Assembly (NCBI RefSeq): GCF_000022325.1
Contig: NC_012034.1
Location: forward strand, 2,603,501 to 2,667,500
Direction: 5' to 3'
Origin: Caldicellulosiruptor bescii DSM 6725
Lineage (GTDB): Bacteria > Bacillota > Thermoanaerobacteria > Caldicellulosiruptorales > Caldicellulosiruptoraceae
Length of the DNA: 64,000 nt
Each line of letters opens with the position of its first letter. Within the stretch, counting starts at the first letter, position 1. Made by a program: the position numbers and the translations under genes. Shown in pieces: positions 1 to 7,449 of this stretch. The notes beneath the pieces are model-generated. The model saw nothing but the letters and a program-made list of their open reading frames with translations. It had not been told where the DNA came from and searched no databases.

Positions 1-318
1 GTTCCACATGATGTATGATGCTTGAGCTCTTGTAAGTACGCTGTCTGGTTCAACCTCTTTTGGGACAATCCCAAGAGTCTTTGCTTGTTCAAATGTTGCA
101 GGTTCAATCCTTGCTCTTGACAGAAGAGCTTCTGTAAAACCTTTTGCTGTTGTGATTGCAGGTGCTGTCTGTGCAAGCTTAGCCAATACAGTTTGCTTTG
201 GCTGTGCTGTAGATTTTGGTTGTGAAGTCCTTTGTGCCGGGCTATTACCACACGCTGTCATAAATATCAATGCAACTGAAAACAAAAGTACTGTTAACTT
301 TTTAAATGTGTTTTTCAT
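1..318 (-). CDS. Lipoprotein with SLH-like segment (partial, runs off left edge)
   Basis: The first 106 residues are visible. The N-terminus has a lysine-rich start, a hydrophobic core and a lipobox ending FMTAC at about residue 23, so the protein should be lipidated and held on the outer face of the membrane. A Gln/Thr/Pro-rich linker follows. The last visible residues (LGIVP then LTRAQASYIMW) resemble an S-layer homology motif, which binds cell-wall polymers. The start is set by GGAGAGGATTTACC before ATG. An element promoter (GTGGTATAAC) lies upstream. The C-terminus and full function cannot be seen. Confidence 0.7.
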   Translation of the reverse strand, partial: MKNTFKKLTVLLFSVALIFMTACGNSPAQRTSQPKSTAQPKQTVLAKLAQTAPAITTAKGFTEALLSRARIEPATFEQAKTLGIVPKEVEPDSVLTRAQASYIMWN

Positions 319-354
319 GGTAAATCCTCTCCTTTCTTTTAACTCTCATTAATA

Positions 355-364
355 GTTATACCAC
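355..364 (-). promoter_or_regulatory. Element-type extended -10 promoter for the lipoprotein gene
   Basis: The minus strand reads AAAAGCGTGGTATAAC. The same GCGTGGTATAAC block occurs before many other genes of this element and fits an extended -10 (TGNTATAAT-like) promoter. No good -35 is visible. Confidence 0.55.
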
Positions 365-463
365 GCTTTTTTATTTTCCCACAAAGCTTGTAAAAGAAAA
401 AGCAGTAGAGTCTTTTTTAGTCTCCCAATTTATTGTTAATAATACCCTAAAAAACTGCAAATT

Positions 464-568
464 TCAAGGGAAGATTGGCTGCTTGAAGTTTTTGATTGCC
501 TGTGCTACTGGGAAGGCAAAGCTCAAAAGCAGGCTTAGGATGATTGCAAAGCTCAAAAGTTTTTTCAT
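464..568 (-). CDS. 34-residue peptide with signal-like sequence
   Basis: ATG follows a strong ribosome binding site (AAGGAGAGTGATTAACC). The product is two lysines, a long Leu/Ile/Phe stretch and then FPVAQA, which looks like a signal-peptidase site, followed by about ten residues ending PIFP. It would be exported or membrane-held. It starts 2 nt after the stop of the 71-residue membrane protein gene, so the two are probably co-transcribed. It could be a signalling peptide, a small toxin or a decayed secreted protein; the sequence does not decide. Confidence 0.45.
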   Translation of the reverse strand: MKKLLSFAIILSLLLSFAFPVAQAIKNFKQPIFP

Positions 569-570
569 GG

Positions 571-786
571 TTAATCACTCTCCTTTTTTCTATTCTTGTT
601 ACCTTGCAGAGGTTCACGAAAAACACGACTTTGTATATCAAGACATATTGCTACAACAATACATAGAACAATGATGAGGAAACCATAAAGAGGTTGTTCT
701 TTTAATGGCAGCAACATAAGAATAAGTATGCAGGAAATTATACCGACTACACCTGCAAAAACTAACTCCCTGGGCATAAGTTTCAC
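571..786 (-). CDS. Small two-helix membrane protein, unknown family
   Basis: The 71-residue product has two hydrophobic segments (about residues 8-27 and 33-49) and a charged C-terminal tail (NRKKESD). I do not recognise a family. It has an element promoter (TGGTATAAC, near 823-832) and is followed within 2 nt by the 34-residue signal-peptide ORF. This arrangement would suit a small two-component membrane cassette, but that is inference. Confidence 0.5.
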   Translation of the reverse strand: MKLMPRELVFAGVVGIISCILILMLLPLKEQPLYGFLIIVLCIVVAICLDIQSRVFREPLQGNKNRKKESD

Positions 787-822
787 CTTCCCTTTGCTTT
801 TATATCTCTGCTTCTAATTATA

Positions 823-832
823 GTTATACCAT
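823..832 (-). promoter_or_regulatory. Element-type extended -10 promoter
   Basis: The minus strand reads ATGGTATAACTATAATT upstream of the 71-residue membrane protein gene, matching the GTGGTATAAC family used across the element. Confidence 0.5.
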
Positions 833-882
833 GGTTTTGAAATTTACTGCACAGAAATTTTGTCTGCTAAAAAACAAAAAAC

Positions 883-1047
883 CACGGCAATTTACTTCCT
901 AACTTTTGCCGTGGCTAACTTCCTTTTGATTTTACTTACCTTCGTTTTACTCATCTAAAAAGTTTGACACTCAGTATAAACACCTAAAAGATGCATTTGT
1001 GGCAATTGATTCTGAATATATTATACCACTGTAGTTTGAAATTGCAA
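883..1047 (-). ncRNA. Short transcription unit, copy 1 (promoter, leader, terminator)
   Basis: On the minus strand, TTGCAA (1047-1042), 16 nt and TATAAT (1025-1020, extended as TGGTATAAT) form a good promoter. About 105 nt later an intrinsic terminator pairs CCACGGCAA with TTGCCGTGG (914-883), followed by a T-rich tail. The transcript would be about 130 nt. It contains a 20-codon ORF (954-892, beginning MSKTKVSKIKRK, very basic) and the motif GGAAGTTAGCC just before the terminator. A near-identical copy lies at 2807-2975. It may be a small RNA, a micro-protein gene or both. Confidence 0.55.
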
Positions 1048-1054
1048 CAGTTAT

Positions 1055-1606
1055 TTATTCTACTTCTTTGTACTTGTCAAGAAGCTCAAAAAAGCTATAA
1101 GTTGAGAGTTTCCTTTTTCTCAGTTTCATCTCATCTAATATTTGCTGTCCTTCTTGAAAGCTTATGAGTTTTCTCTGATATGCAAGGTATAGAATGGTTT
1201 CTGTGGTTATCAGCGGTGGTTGGTCTGGCTGAATATGCGGAAGCACATCTTTAAGATTGTTACTTGCAAGAGTACCATTGTATTGTTTAGCAAGGACAAT
1301 TGCTGCTGCCTCTCCATTTCCGACCGGCTTTTCTTTAGCCGGGTCTACAAGTTCCAAAAATTCAGAGTACAAAGTATCAAGAGGATCTAATTTTACAAGT
1401 TTAAACTCTCCTGTTTCTATTTTTCTCTTGATGTTCTGATAAACAAAAATACTTTTCGTATATCTAAGCCTTTCAATTTCCTTAAAAACCATAGAAGGAA
1501 TACAAACATTGTTTCCAAAAAGTTCGACAATGATATCTAATCTATTGACCCACGAAAAAGAACAAAGACAATCAGTATCAAAAAATACCGGCATCTTCAA
1601 GTTCAT
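1055..1606 (-). CDS. PIN-domain protein, third gene of XRE-ImmA-PIN operon
   Basis: The 183-residue protein begins with PVFFDTDCLCSF, the first acidic strand of a PIN nuclease. A conserved E (FKEIERL) and a GNGEAAAIVLAK helix follow, where the Asp/Glu cluster of the active site lies in VapC-type RNases. A PIN enzyme cleaves RNA with bound metal, so this may be the toxic effector. It overlaps the ImmA-type gene by 29 nt (17 nt if the second ATG at 1594 is used), so translation is coupled. No AbrB/RHH antitoxin is adjacent; the upstream XRE and protease probably control it. Confidence 0.75.
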   Translation of the reverse strand: MNLKMPVFFDTDCLCSFSWVNRLDIIVELFGNNVCIPSMVFKEIERLRYTKSIFVYQNIKRKIETGEFKLVKLDPLDTLYSEFLELVDPAKEKPVGNGEAAAIVLAKQYNGTLASNNLKDVLPHIQPDQPPLITTETILYLAYQRKLISFQEGQQILDEMKLRKRKLSTYSFFELLDKYKEVE

Positions 1607-2351
1607 CTGCTACACCTTCTATCTCTTCTGGTACGTTAAATACGATGTCAGCATAGCCACCTTCAATTAAAAGCTCCTCATACTTTCCAGTAGAAATTCT
1701 TCCCTGTTCGTACAATCTTGTTGCAAGTTCAAGATATTTTGAATATACCTTAATCCCTTTATCATTTGTTGGTTTATATATCTCTGTGGAATAACCCAGT
1801 TCATAAGCTCTTTTGATAACATCTGTTTTAAACTCTTCATACTGGCCTTTATTGATATATCCAAGCTCTTTGAGTCTTATTAACATTAACTGATGGCTAA
1901 CTTCAAAATACTGTTCTAAAAATATTACATCATCAAGTTCAATCTTTCTATCCTTAACTCTTCGGGATAGGACAAATTCTACTGCCTGCTCTGGTAAGAG
2001 AAAATTTACTGCAAATTGATTAGCTTTGTACTCTTCTTCATATTCGTCTTCAAATTTTTTAATAGGACAAATACGGTGGGAGATGTTTTTGTCAAACTTG
2101 AGGTGGTAGTACTCATGTGTAGCAGTAAAATGCTGATGTCCCAGAGTTTTTTTTGAGTTTATAACAATTAAACTCTCATCGTTACGCCTCAAAACCATTC
2201 CTGAAATTTTATCGCTCATTTCGACTATCATCAATGATATACCTTCTACATTGCTTAAAAAGTCAAATATATTTATCTTGTCAAACATTCCTATACCCAA
2301 GCTTCCTCGTGTTTGAAGAGCTAAAAGTTCCATCTCTTTTTTCAAGTTCAC
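1578..2351 (-). CDS. ImmA/IrrE-type metalloprotease (COG2856)
   Basis: The 257-residue protein carries HEYYH (an HExxH zinc site) in the context ATHEYYHLKF, followed by the conserved EEYKANQFAVNFLLP helix of the ImmA/IrrE family. These proteases usually cleave a partner XRE repressor. GTG at 2351 overlaps the stop of the upstream XRE gene (GTGA), and the 3' end overlaps the PIN gene, so the three genes form one tight operon. By analogy the protease would inactivate the XRE repressor and derepress the operon; this is inference from the family. Confidence 0.85.
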   Translation of the reverse strand: MNLKKEMELLALQTRGSLGIGMFDKINIFDFLSNVEGISLMIVEMSDKISGMVLRRNDESLIVINSKKTLGHQHFTATHEYYHLKFDKNISHRICPIKKFEDEYEEEYKANQFAVNFLLPEQAVEFVLSRRVKDRKIELDDVIFLEQYFEVSHQLMLIRLKELGYINKGQYEEFKTDVIKRAYELGYSTEIYKPTNDKGIKVYSKYLELATRLYEQGRISTGKYEELLIEGGYADIVFNVPEEIEGVADELEDAGIF

Positions 2352-2716
2352 TTTTTCATCCCTTCCTTTTTACTTGCCAGCATCATCTTCATCTGTTCAA
2401 GGTTGATTAAAAATCGATTTGCCAGTGCTATAACCTCTAAATCTTCTTTCTCCAGTTCCTCTCCACGGAATGAAAAACTTACTGCTGGGTCAGTAGACTT
2501 TTCGTCATCGAGAAAATAATTAAGAGTATAACCATATAAATCGGCAAGCTGTTGCAAAGTTTCAATACTGATTTCTCTTGCGCCGTTTTCGTAGTATGAG
2601 AGCTGAACCTTATTAACACCAAGATAATCTGCTACCTGTTCCTGAGTAAGTCCAGCTTTTTTCCTTGCCTCCTGCAGTTTTTGCCCTATCTTTTTGTAAA
2701 GCTCTGCATTTTTCAA
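2348..2716 (-). CDS. XRE-family regulator of the ImmA-PIN operon
   Basis: A helix-turn-helix domain occupies about residues 7-60 (KKAGLTQEQVADYLGVNKVQLSYYENGAREIS) and is followed by an acidic C-terminal part. AGGTGG lies 5 nt before TTG at 2716, which I take as the start; a GTG three codons earlier would overlap the SD. It leads an operon with an ImmA-type protease and a PIN protein. It probably represses its own promoter and may neutralise the PIN protein. Confidence 0.85.
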   Translation of the reverse strand: MKNAELYKKIGQKLQEARKKAGLTQEQVADYLGVNKVQLSYYENGAREISIETLQQLADLYGYTLNYFLDDEKSTDPAVSFSFRGEELEKEDLEVIALANRFLINLEQMKMMLASKKEGMKK

Positions 2717-2806
2717 ACAAACCACCTCATTAACAAATGAGTTAACTCTAAAACTAAAGATATCACATTGTTAACAAAAAAGCAAGGTCTTTTGAAAAAC
2801 AAAAAA

Positions 2807-2975
2807 CCACAGCAAGGTTTTAATTGTGACCTTTTGCCGTGGCTAACTTCCTTTTGATTTTACTTACCTTCGTTTTACTCATCTAAAAAGTTTGACACTC
2901 AGTATAAACACCTAAAAGATGCATTTGTGGCAATTGATTCTGAATATATTATACCACTATAGTTTGAAATTGCAA
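2807..2975 (-). ncRNA. Short transcription unit, copy 2
   Basis: TTGCAA (2975-2970), 16 nt and TATAAT (2953-2948) form a promoter almost identical to that of copy 1. The leader is nearly unchanged for about 100 nt and holds a 20-codon ORF (2882-2820, same first 17 residues as copy 1, then a different end). The terminator hairpin (CCACGGCAAAAGG / CCTTGCTGTGG) has drifted. It lies just upstream of the XRE-ImmA-PIN operon on the same strand, so some transcripts could read into that operon. Confidence 0.5.
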
Positions 2976-3221
2976 CAACAAAAAATTTGACACTTTATAT
3001 AAACACCTAAAAGCTACACTTCTGGCAATTCTTTTAAGTATATTGTAGCAGGTTTATGCCTGTTTTGCAAGAACTCAATACAGCAAAGCAACAAGAATTC
3101 GAATTACAAGCATTGCAAGCATTAAGAGGAATAGGATAACTTCTGGCAGGAGCAGTTTTAGAGTTTGAAGTACTTCCCGAATACAAAACCTTGATGGTCT
3201 TTTTGGCATTTTGAACACCCC

Positions 3222-3343
3222 GAAAAAACAAAAACCGCAGAAAATCTGCGGTTTGATTTTTATTTTTTACATTTTTGTAGACAGGTTTTAAGTGCAGTTT
3301 CGCTAACTGGTTTTATTATACACCTTCTTTGCAGTTTTTGCAA
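3222..3343 (-). ncRNA. Short transcription unit, GTCTACA-type, copy at 3.2 kb
   Basis: TTGCAA (3343-3338), 17 nt and TATAAT (3320-3315) are followed by a leader containing GTCTACAAAAATGTAAAAA and the terminator CCGCAGATTTTCTGCGG with TTTTTGTTTTTT. The whole unit is about 95 nt of transcript with no ORF. The same layout recurs at 6.4, 10.5, 13.2 and 35.8 kb. It points away from the DUF3800 gene at 3464. The 2976-3221 stretch next to it holds only a degraded leader copy and short ORF scraps. Confidence 0.6.
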
Positions 3344-3463
3344 TACAATTTAAAGCTAAGATTTTTGAAAATATTACCTATCAGTGACTATCATGGCTTT
3401 TTTATAGCATTACTATGATATAATTAGAAGTAGGAAAACTTTTGAATGAAGGGGGAAATACTT

Positions 3464-4171
3464 TTGCCAATGGAAATTATAAATGTCTACTGCGATGAAA
3501 GTTGTCATTTGCCCAAAGATCATATAGACACAATGGTAATTGGTGCTATTTCATGTCCTTTACAACAGGTAAAATTAGTCAATAAGGAAATTAGAAACAT
3601 AAAAACAAAACATGGTCTAAACCCTTTCAGCGAAATAAAGTGGACAAAAATCAGTAGGAATAAAATATCTCTCTACAAAGAACTCATAGATTTATTTTTT
3701 TCGGTTGATTATTTAAATTTTCGGGCAGTTGTAGTAAAGGGGAAAAAATATTTGGACCACTCAAAATATAATCAAGACTATGATGACTGGTATTATAAAA
3801 TGTATTTTTACCTTCTGAGGGAGATTGTTAGGCTTGGTGGACATTATGCAATTTATCTGGATAAAAAAGATACACAGGGTGTCAAAAAAGTAAGTTTACT
3901 GCGGGACATATTAAATAGAAGTTTACTGGACTTTGCAGGTGAAACAGTCCGTAAGATACAAATTGTTGAATCTCATGAAATTGAGTTGTTGCAGCTAACT
4001 GATTTGTTTATTGGTGCTATTTCATATTTTAATCGTGAATTAAATACCAGTATAGCAAAAGTTGAAATTACAAACTATCTCATTAGTGTTTCAAAAACTT
4101 CTCTTAACTATTCTACACCACGTAAGGCAGAAAAATTCAACATTTTTGTTTGGACACCCAGGAGGGATTAA
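3464..4171 (+). CDS. DUF3800 family protein
   Basis: The protein has the DUF3800 signature: an N-terminal strand with YCDESCH and a C-terminal ESHEIELLQLTDLFIGAIS, together an RNase H-like acidic site (D, E, D). The family is common in mobile elements and defence islands; its activity is not well settled. GGGGGA lies 7 nt before TTG at 3464, which I prefer to the ATG at 3446 that overlaps the SD. It is followed 2 nt later by a second gene, so the two are translated together. The plus strand sets this pair apart from its minus-strand neighbours. Confidence 0.75.
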   Translation: MPMEIINVYCDESCHLPKDHIDTMVIGAISCPLQQVKLVNKEIRNIKTKHGLNPFSEIKWTKISRNKISLYKELIDLFFSVDYLNFRAVVVKGKKYLDHSKYNQDYDDWYYKMYFYLLREIVRLGGHYAIYLDKKDTQGVKKVSLLRDILNRSLLDFAGETVRKIQIVESHEIELLQLTDLFIGAISYFNRELNTSIAKVEITNYLISVSKTSLNYSTPRKAEKFNIFVWTPRRD

Positions 4172-4173
4172 TT

Positions 4174-4674
4174 TTGAAAAAAAAAGATTGTCAAAATCTG
4201 CCTGCTTTAATTGAGAACAATTTCAAGACTTTAGAGGAATATTTGAATTACCTTCATCAGTTATATCTCGATGATTTTTCGAATCAGACAACTTATTATA
4301 ACGGAAAGCCTATAAAAACAGCTAAAAGTTTAAGTTATAATTTAAGGGAAACAACTTTTGAACACTTGGTTACTGAAGAATATAAAGGGAAAAGAATTTA
4401 TGATGATGAACGTTGTAAAAGAATAAAATGGATAAAGCATATAATTGATAACTGTACAAGCTCTCACTGTCCATATTTACGTTGTTTTAGAGAGAAGAAA
4501 AACAGGGTAATAATGTGGTGTACCCGGGTAGATTATGTTATTGTCCTGGATGATAGAAAAAATCATTATTTTTTGGTTACTGCATACTGCGTAAAGTATG
4601 AAAACAAACGCCGCGAACTTCAGAAAAAAGCCAATTCATATACTCATAAAAACCGAAGTCGCCCTCACTTTTGA
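4174..4674 (+). CDS. Unknown protein partnered with DUF3800; nuclease-like C-terminal half
   Basis: The start is TTG at 4174, 8 nt after GGAGGG inside the end of the DUF3800 gene. The C-terminal half (RCKRIKWIKHIIDNC, then RVDYVIVLDDRKNHYFLVTAYCV) resembles the layout of BECR/barnase-EndoU-like domains found in phages and toxins: a basic helix, then a pair of beta strands ending in T-A-Y. I cannot assign catalytic residues with certainty. Three cysteines (SSHCPYLRC and MWC) might bind metal. With DUF3800 it could form a toxin-immunity or defence pair; this is inference. Confidence 0.5.
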   Translation: MKKKDCQNLPALIENNFKTLEEYLNYLHQLYLDDFSNQTTYYNGKPIKTAKSLSYNLRETTFEHLVTEEYKGKRIYDDERCKRIKWIKHIIDNCTSSHCPYLRCFREKKNRVIMWCTRVDYVIVLDDRKNHYFLVTAYCVKYENKRRELQKKANSYTHKNRSRPHF

Positions 4675-4857
4675 GGACGACTTCTCCGCTCCTTCTGCCC
4701 CCGGCAGATGAGCTATCATACCTCTCATCACCAGGCATGCCTGTAATTTTTATATTTCCCTTTCGTAATTTTTTTAAACATATCCCATTTACTATTTTAC
4801 TCTCATTTTTTCTAAAGGTCAATGTCCTTTAAAACAAAATTCATTTTTTTTATTTTC

Positions 4858-4938
4858 ATCTTTACATTTCTGTAGACACATTCTGAATACAGTTTTCTTA
4901 CTTGTTTTTATTATACACTCAATTTTCAGATTTTGCAA
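4858..4938 (-). promoter_or_regulatory. GTCTACA-type promoter and leader without terminator
   Basis: TTGCAA (4938-4933), 17 nt and TATAAT (4915-4910) are followed by the conserved leader GTGTCTACAGAAATGTAAAG. Unlike the sister copies there is no terminator hairpin behind it, so transcription would enter the 4.7 kb intergenic region antisense to the end of the gene at 4174-4674. Confidence 0.5.
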
Positions 4939-4939
4939 C

Positions 4940-5290
4940 ATAGTCTGAAACCAGGATTTTCAAGGGTTTTAGCTACTGGCACAAGCCCTGTTTGGGCTTT
5001 TGAATCAGCTGTTTTGCAACTGATATGACTTTCTCTTGTCGCATCTCTATGTAATCGTTTACAATCACCTTCTCCACCCTGTTGCCTGTTCTGGTACTAC
5101 TGGTGGGCTCAAAAGCTCTTTCCGGGTTGGGCTGGTGCATGCAACCCCAGAGTATATCTGTGTTTTTGCCGCACTCCTGTGCCCGGTTTGAGCTTTGGAC
5201 TCAGCTTTTTGCAGACACAATTGAGAGATCCTTCGCAATTGGATTTTATCACTATCTAATAACGAACACCTGTTAGCTACACTTTCCCCT
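4940..5290. repeat. Dispersed intergenic repeat, copy A
   Basis: This 350-nt non-coding stretch shares blocks with copies near 6.5, 11.5, 26.7 and 28.6 kb: CTGTTTGGGCTTTTGA, TTGCAACTGATATGA, AATCGTTTACAATC and, near the right end, ATAACGAACACCTGTT. The last block resembles a LexA/DinR box (CGAAC-N4-GTT). No ORF is conserved between copies, so it is not a gene. Confidence 0.5.
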
Positions 5291-5304
5291 GTTCCTGAAA
5301 ACAA

Positions 5305-5328
5305 AAGGCAGGGTTTAAACCCTGCCTT
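5305..5328 (-). terminator. Intrinsic terminator after rpn copy 1
   Basis: The minus strand reads AAGGCAGGGTTTAAACCC then TGCC and TTTTGTTTTC, a perfect hairpin with a T tail, 9 nt after the stop of the gene at 5337-6284. Confidence 0.85.
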
Positions 5329-5336
5329 GAAATCTA

Positions 5337-6284
5337 TTATTTCTGTTGCTGATTTCTAAGCTCTTTTATTTTTTCAATATCAAGTCCTGTCACTTTAGCT
5401 ATAAAACTGTCTTCTGCTCCTTCAAGTATCAGATTCCTTGCTATCTCAAGTTGTGCTTCCATTCTTCCTTCAATCTTACCTTCAATCTTTCCTTCAATTT
5501 TGCTTTCCAGTCTTATTTTTTTCTTTTCTTCTGCAAGTCCTTTTTTAATTTTCATCGCAGTACTTTGAAACATCTCTTCCACCCCCAAAATTTTTGATTT
5601 TGCAAACAACTCGTTTATTTCTTCCCGGGGTATCTTATAACTTTTCAGTACTGCATGATAAAGCCATTCTGCCAGCTCTTCTCTTTGCTCGTCCGGAATT
5701 CTGATGTTTTTGCCCAGTTCCAGAAGTCTTTCTACAACACTGTCCGGGTTTGTTGCAACCTGGTCTATATAAAGGGCAGCAGCAAGCACGTTGTTGCCAT
5801 TTAGCAGTTTATCCTCCGGTATATCTCTTACGTCGATAAAAATATAATTCAATCTCTGGACATACTCAGGAAAATCTTCTGCATATTCAACGTTATCAGC
5901 AAATTGCGTTACAGGTTGCCATTTCTCTACCCCATTATACAAAACTACTGGCACAACCACAGGAAGTCTTTTGTCTATCTGATACTTCCTTTGAATAAGA
6001 AATACGTACTCATAGATTCTGCAATGCATTTGTTTATTTGGCCTGCTTTGAAACTCCACCAGCAAGTATATCCACGATGACGAATAGGGGAGTCTGTACA
6101 CCATGTCAGAGCGTCGTGCTTTCCACTGAGCGTTTATAGACTCTGTTGCAACAATCTCAATATCCGATTGTGTATAGTTTTTGAGTCTTGGTTCCGGTAT
6201 TATTTCAGTTATAAACCAGCAAACATTTATCTTGTCTGAAAAGAGCTTTTTGAATCCCACATCATAACTTCTTGATAACTTCAC
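5337..6284 (-). CDS. Rpn family recombination-promoting nuclease / PD-(D/E)XK putative transposase, copy 1
   Basis: The protein matches the Rpn/transposase_31 family: SDMVYR then LLVEFQSRPNK gives the D...E-x-Q form of the PD-(D/E)XK active site in the first 110 residues. Rpn proteins cut DNA and have been linked to phage defence. The C-terminal part carries tandem KIEG units followed by an IARNLILEGAEDSFIAKVTGL tail shared with copy 2 at 9.4 kb. I start it at GTG 6284, 10 nt after AGGGGG. That SD is buried in a hairpin (6295-6323), so translation is probably controlled. Confidence 0.8.
   Translation of the reverse strand: MKLSRSYDVGFKKLFSDKINVCWFITEIIPEPRLKNYTQSDIEIVATESINAQWKARRSDMVYRLPYSSSWIYLLVEFQSRPNKQMHCRIYEYVFLIQRKYQIDKRLPVVVPVVLYNGVEKWQPVTQFADNVEYAEDFPEYVQRLNYIFIDVRDIPEDKLLNGNNVLAAALYIDQVATNPDSVVERLLELGKNIRIPDEQREELAEWLYHAVLKSYKIPREEINELFAKSKILGVEEMFQSTAMKIKKGLAEEKKKIRLESKIEGKIEGKIEGRMEAQLEIARNLILEGAEDSFIAKVTGLDIEKIKELRNQQQK
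5464..5507 (-). repeat. Tandem repeat encoding KIEG units inside rpn
   Basis: About 12-nt units (plus strand CCTTCAATCTTA / CCTTCAATCTTT / CCTTCAATTTTG) encode K-I-E-G three times in a row. Short in-frame repeats are expected to gain or lose units by slippage, changing the length of the Rpn C-terminal linker. Confidence 0.75.
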
Positions 6285-6294
6285 AATCTGCAAA

Positions 6295-6323
6295 CCCCCT
6301 TTTTACGGCAAACTTCCAGGGGG
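6295..6323 (-). promoter_or_regulatory. SD-sequestering hairpin before rpn copy 1
   Basis: CCCCCT pairs with AGGGGG, which is the SD of the gene at 5337-6284. The loop contains GGAAGTTTGCC, the motif shared by the element's other 5' hairpins. The stem is only 6 bp. Confidence 0.55.
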
Positions 6324-6379
6324 CATATTGCCTTATATTTAGATTATACCACAAAACCAATCAGTTATGCTACTAAAAA

Positions 6380-6492
6380 CAAAAACCACAGCTTTTGCTG
6401 CGGCAGTTTCTATTTTTACATTTTTGTAGACAGGTTTTGAATATGGTTTCCTCAACTGTTTTTATTATACATCCGAGTTTCAGTTTTTTCAA
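6380..6492 (-). ncRNA. Short transcription unit, GTCTACA-type, upstream of rpn copy 1
   Basis: TTGAAA (6492-6487), 17 nt and TATAAT (6469-6464) lead to GTCTACAAAAATGTAAAAATAG and a terminator hairpin (CCGCAGCAAAAGCTGTGG, 6403-6386) with TTTTTGTTTTT. It is about 85 nt long and ends before a second promoter-like TGGTATAAT (6352-6342) that would serve rpn. Confidence 0.6.
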
Positions 6493-6494
6493 CA

Positions 6495-6835
6495 CAATTT
6501 GAATGCAGGTTTTTCAAGAGTTTTGACTACTGGCGAAAGTCCTGTTTGGGCTTTTGAGATGGCTGAATTTGCAACTGATATGATTTTTTACCCACCTTGT
6601 CCTTATGCAATCGTTTACAATCTCTCTTTCCCATTTTATTGCTTGCTCTACCACCCAAACCCCGGCTCAAAAGCCCTTATCGGGTTTGACTACTTCCCGC
6701 AAACCCAGTTGTATTCTTGCTTTGAGTCATGTACCAAAGTCCACTTTGGGCTTTCGAGCTACCCCGCCGCTGGCCATGGTTTTGAAAAAGTTTGAATTGC
6801 CTTGAGTTTGTTATAAATAGCGAACATTTGTTGGC
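6495..6835. repeat. Dispersed intergenic repeat, copy B
   Basis: It contains the same blocks as copy A: GTCCTGTTTGGGCTTTTGA, GCAACTGATATGATTT, CAATCGTTTACAATC and, at the right end, ATAGCGAACATTTGTTGG. The open frame across it on the plus strand is not conserved in the other copies. Confidence 0.5.
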
Positions 6836-6867
6836 GTTAAACTTGGTCTTTTTTGGCTTTTAAAAAA

Positions 6868-6952
6868 TTTGACACTCTGTATAAACACCTAAAAGATACA
6901 TTTTTGGTATTTGATTCTGAATATATTATACCATCCTAATTTGAAATTGTAA
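6868..6952 (-). promoter_or_regulatory. Promoter and leader related to short unit copies 1 and 2
   Basis: TTACAA (6952-6947), 16 nt and TATAAT (6930-6925), then ATATTCAGAATCAAATACC and the leader TTTTAGGTGTTTATACAGAG shared with the units at 0.9 and 2.8 kb. The small ORF and the terminator of those copies are missing here, so this is a decayed or fused version. Confidence 0.45.
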
Positions 6953-7002
6953 TGGTTATTTAGTCTGCTTCTTTGTACTTTGTCAACTACTTTTTTGTGT
7001 AT

Positions 7003-7449
7003 TTATACTGGTGAACGAAGAATCTGAAGCCAGTTGATTGGAAAGCCAATAAGAGAAATATCTACTTTCTTTCCTTTATATTCTTCAAAAAGTGCTTCCA
7101 GATTTATTACGAAATTATTCCAACTTGATGATTCAAGCATATATCTCATAACAAAACAAATTGCAAACAATGAGTTATTGTTTTCGACATACATCCTTTG
7201 CTTTTTGCTTAGTTTTGGTGGAAATGCAAAAGTTCTTCTATATAATCTCCTGTAATGAGCACATAAATTTCTCACAAGTACTAAACTTTTGAGCCAGCTT
7301 TTTAAGTATTCTGATGGGAAACCAGTCCACTCTTTTGATATTTTATCACAAACTAGCGCAGAAGACTCCATCTTCTTTAAGATGGAGATGAATGCGCTGT
7401 TGGCAACAAGTGGGTTCTTAACTGTGGTATAGACTGTTGTACATAACAA
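7003..7449 (-). pseudogene. C-terminal fragment of an Abi_2 (AbiD/AbiF-like) protein
   Basis: The segment LKSWLKSLVLVRNLCAHYRRLYRR is the RNxxAHxxRLxxR hallmark of Abi_2 abortive-infection proteins, now seen as a HEPN-like RNase motif. Full-length relatives are about 300 residues; here only the last 110 or so remain, and the frame runs upstream into the 3' end of iscB. The N-terminal half is not in the window. The IscB element insertion, or a deletion at its edge, probably truncated it. The HEPN-like residues survive, but without a proper start it is unlikely to be active. Confidence 0.6.

Noticed and set aside
3034-3231. 65-codon minus-strand frame upstream of the DUF3800 gene
   Set aside because: Low-complexity composition, no SD, and it lies across the terminator of a short RNA unit. 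The plus strand holds only short broken frames.
6499-6795. 98-codon plus-strand frame in repeat B
   Set aside because: It covers a dispersed intergenic repeat; the frame is not kept in copies A, C, D or E and has no good SD.
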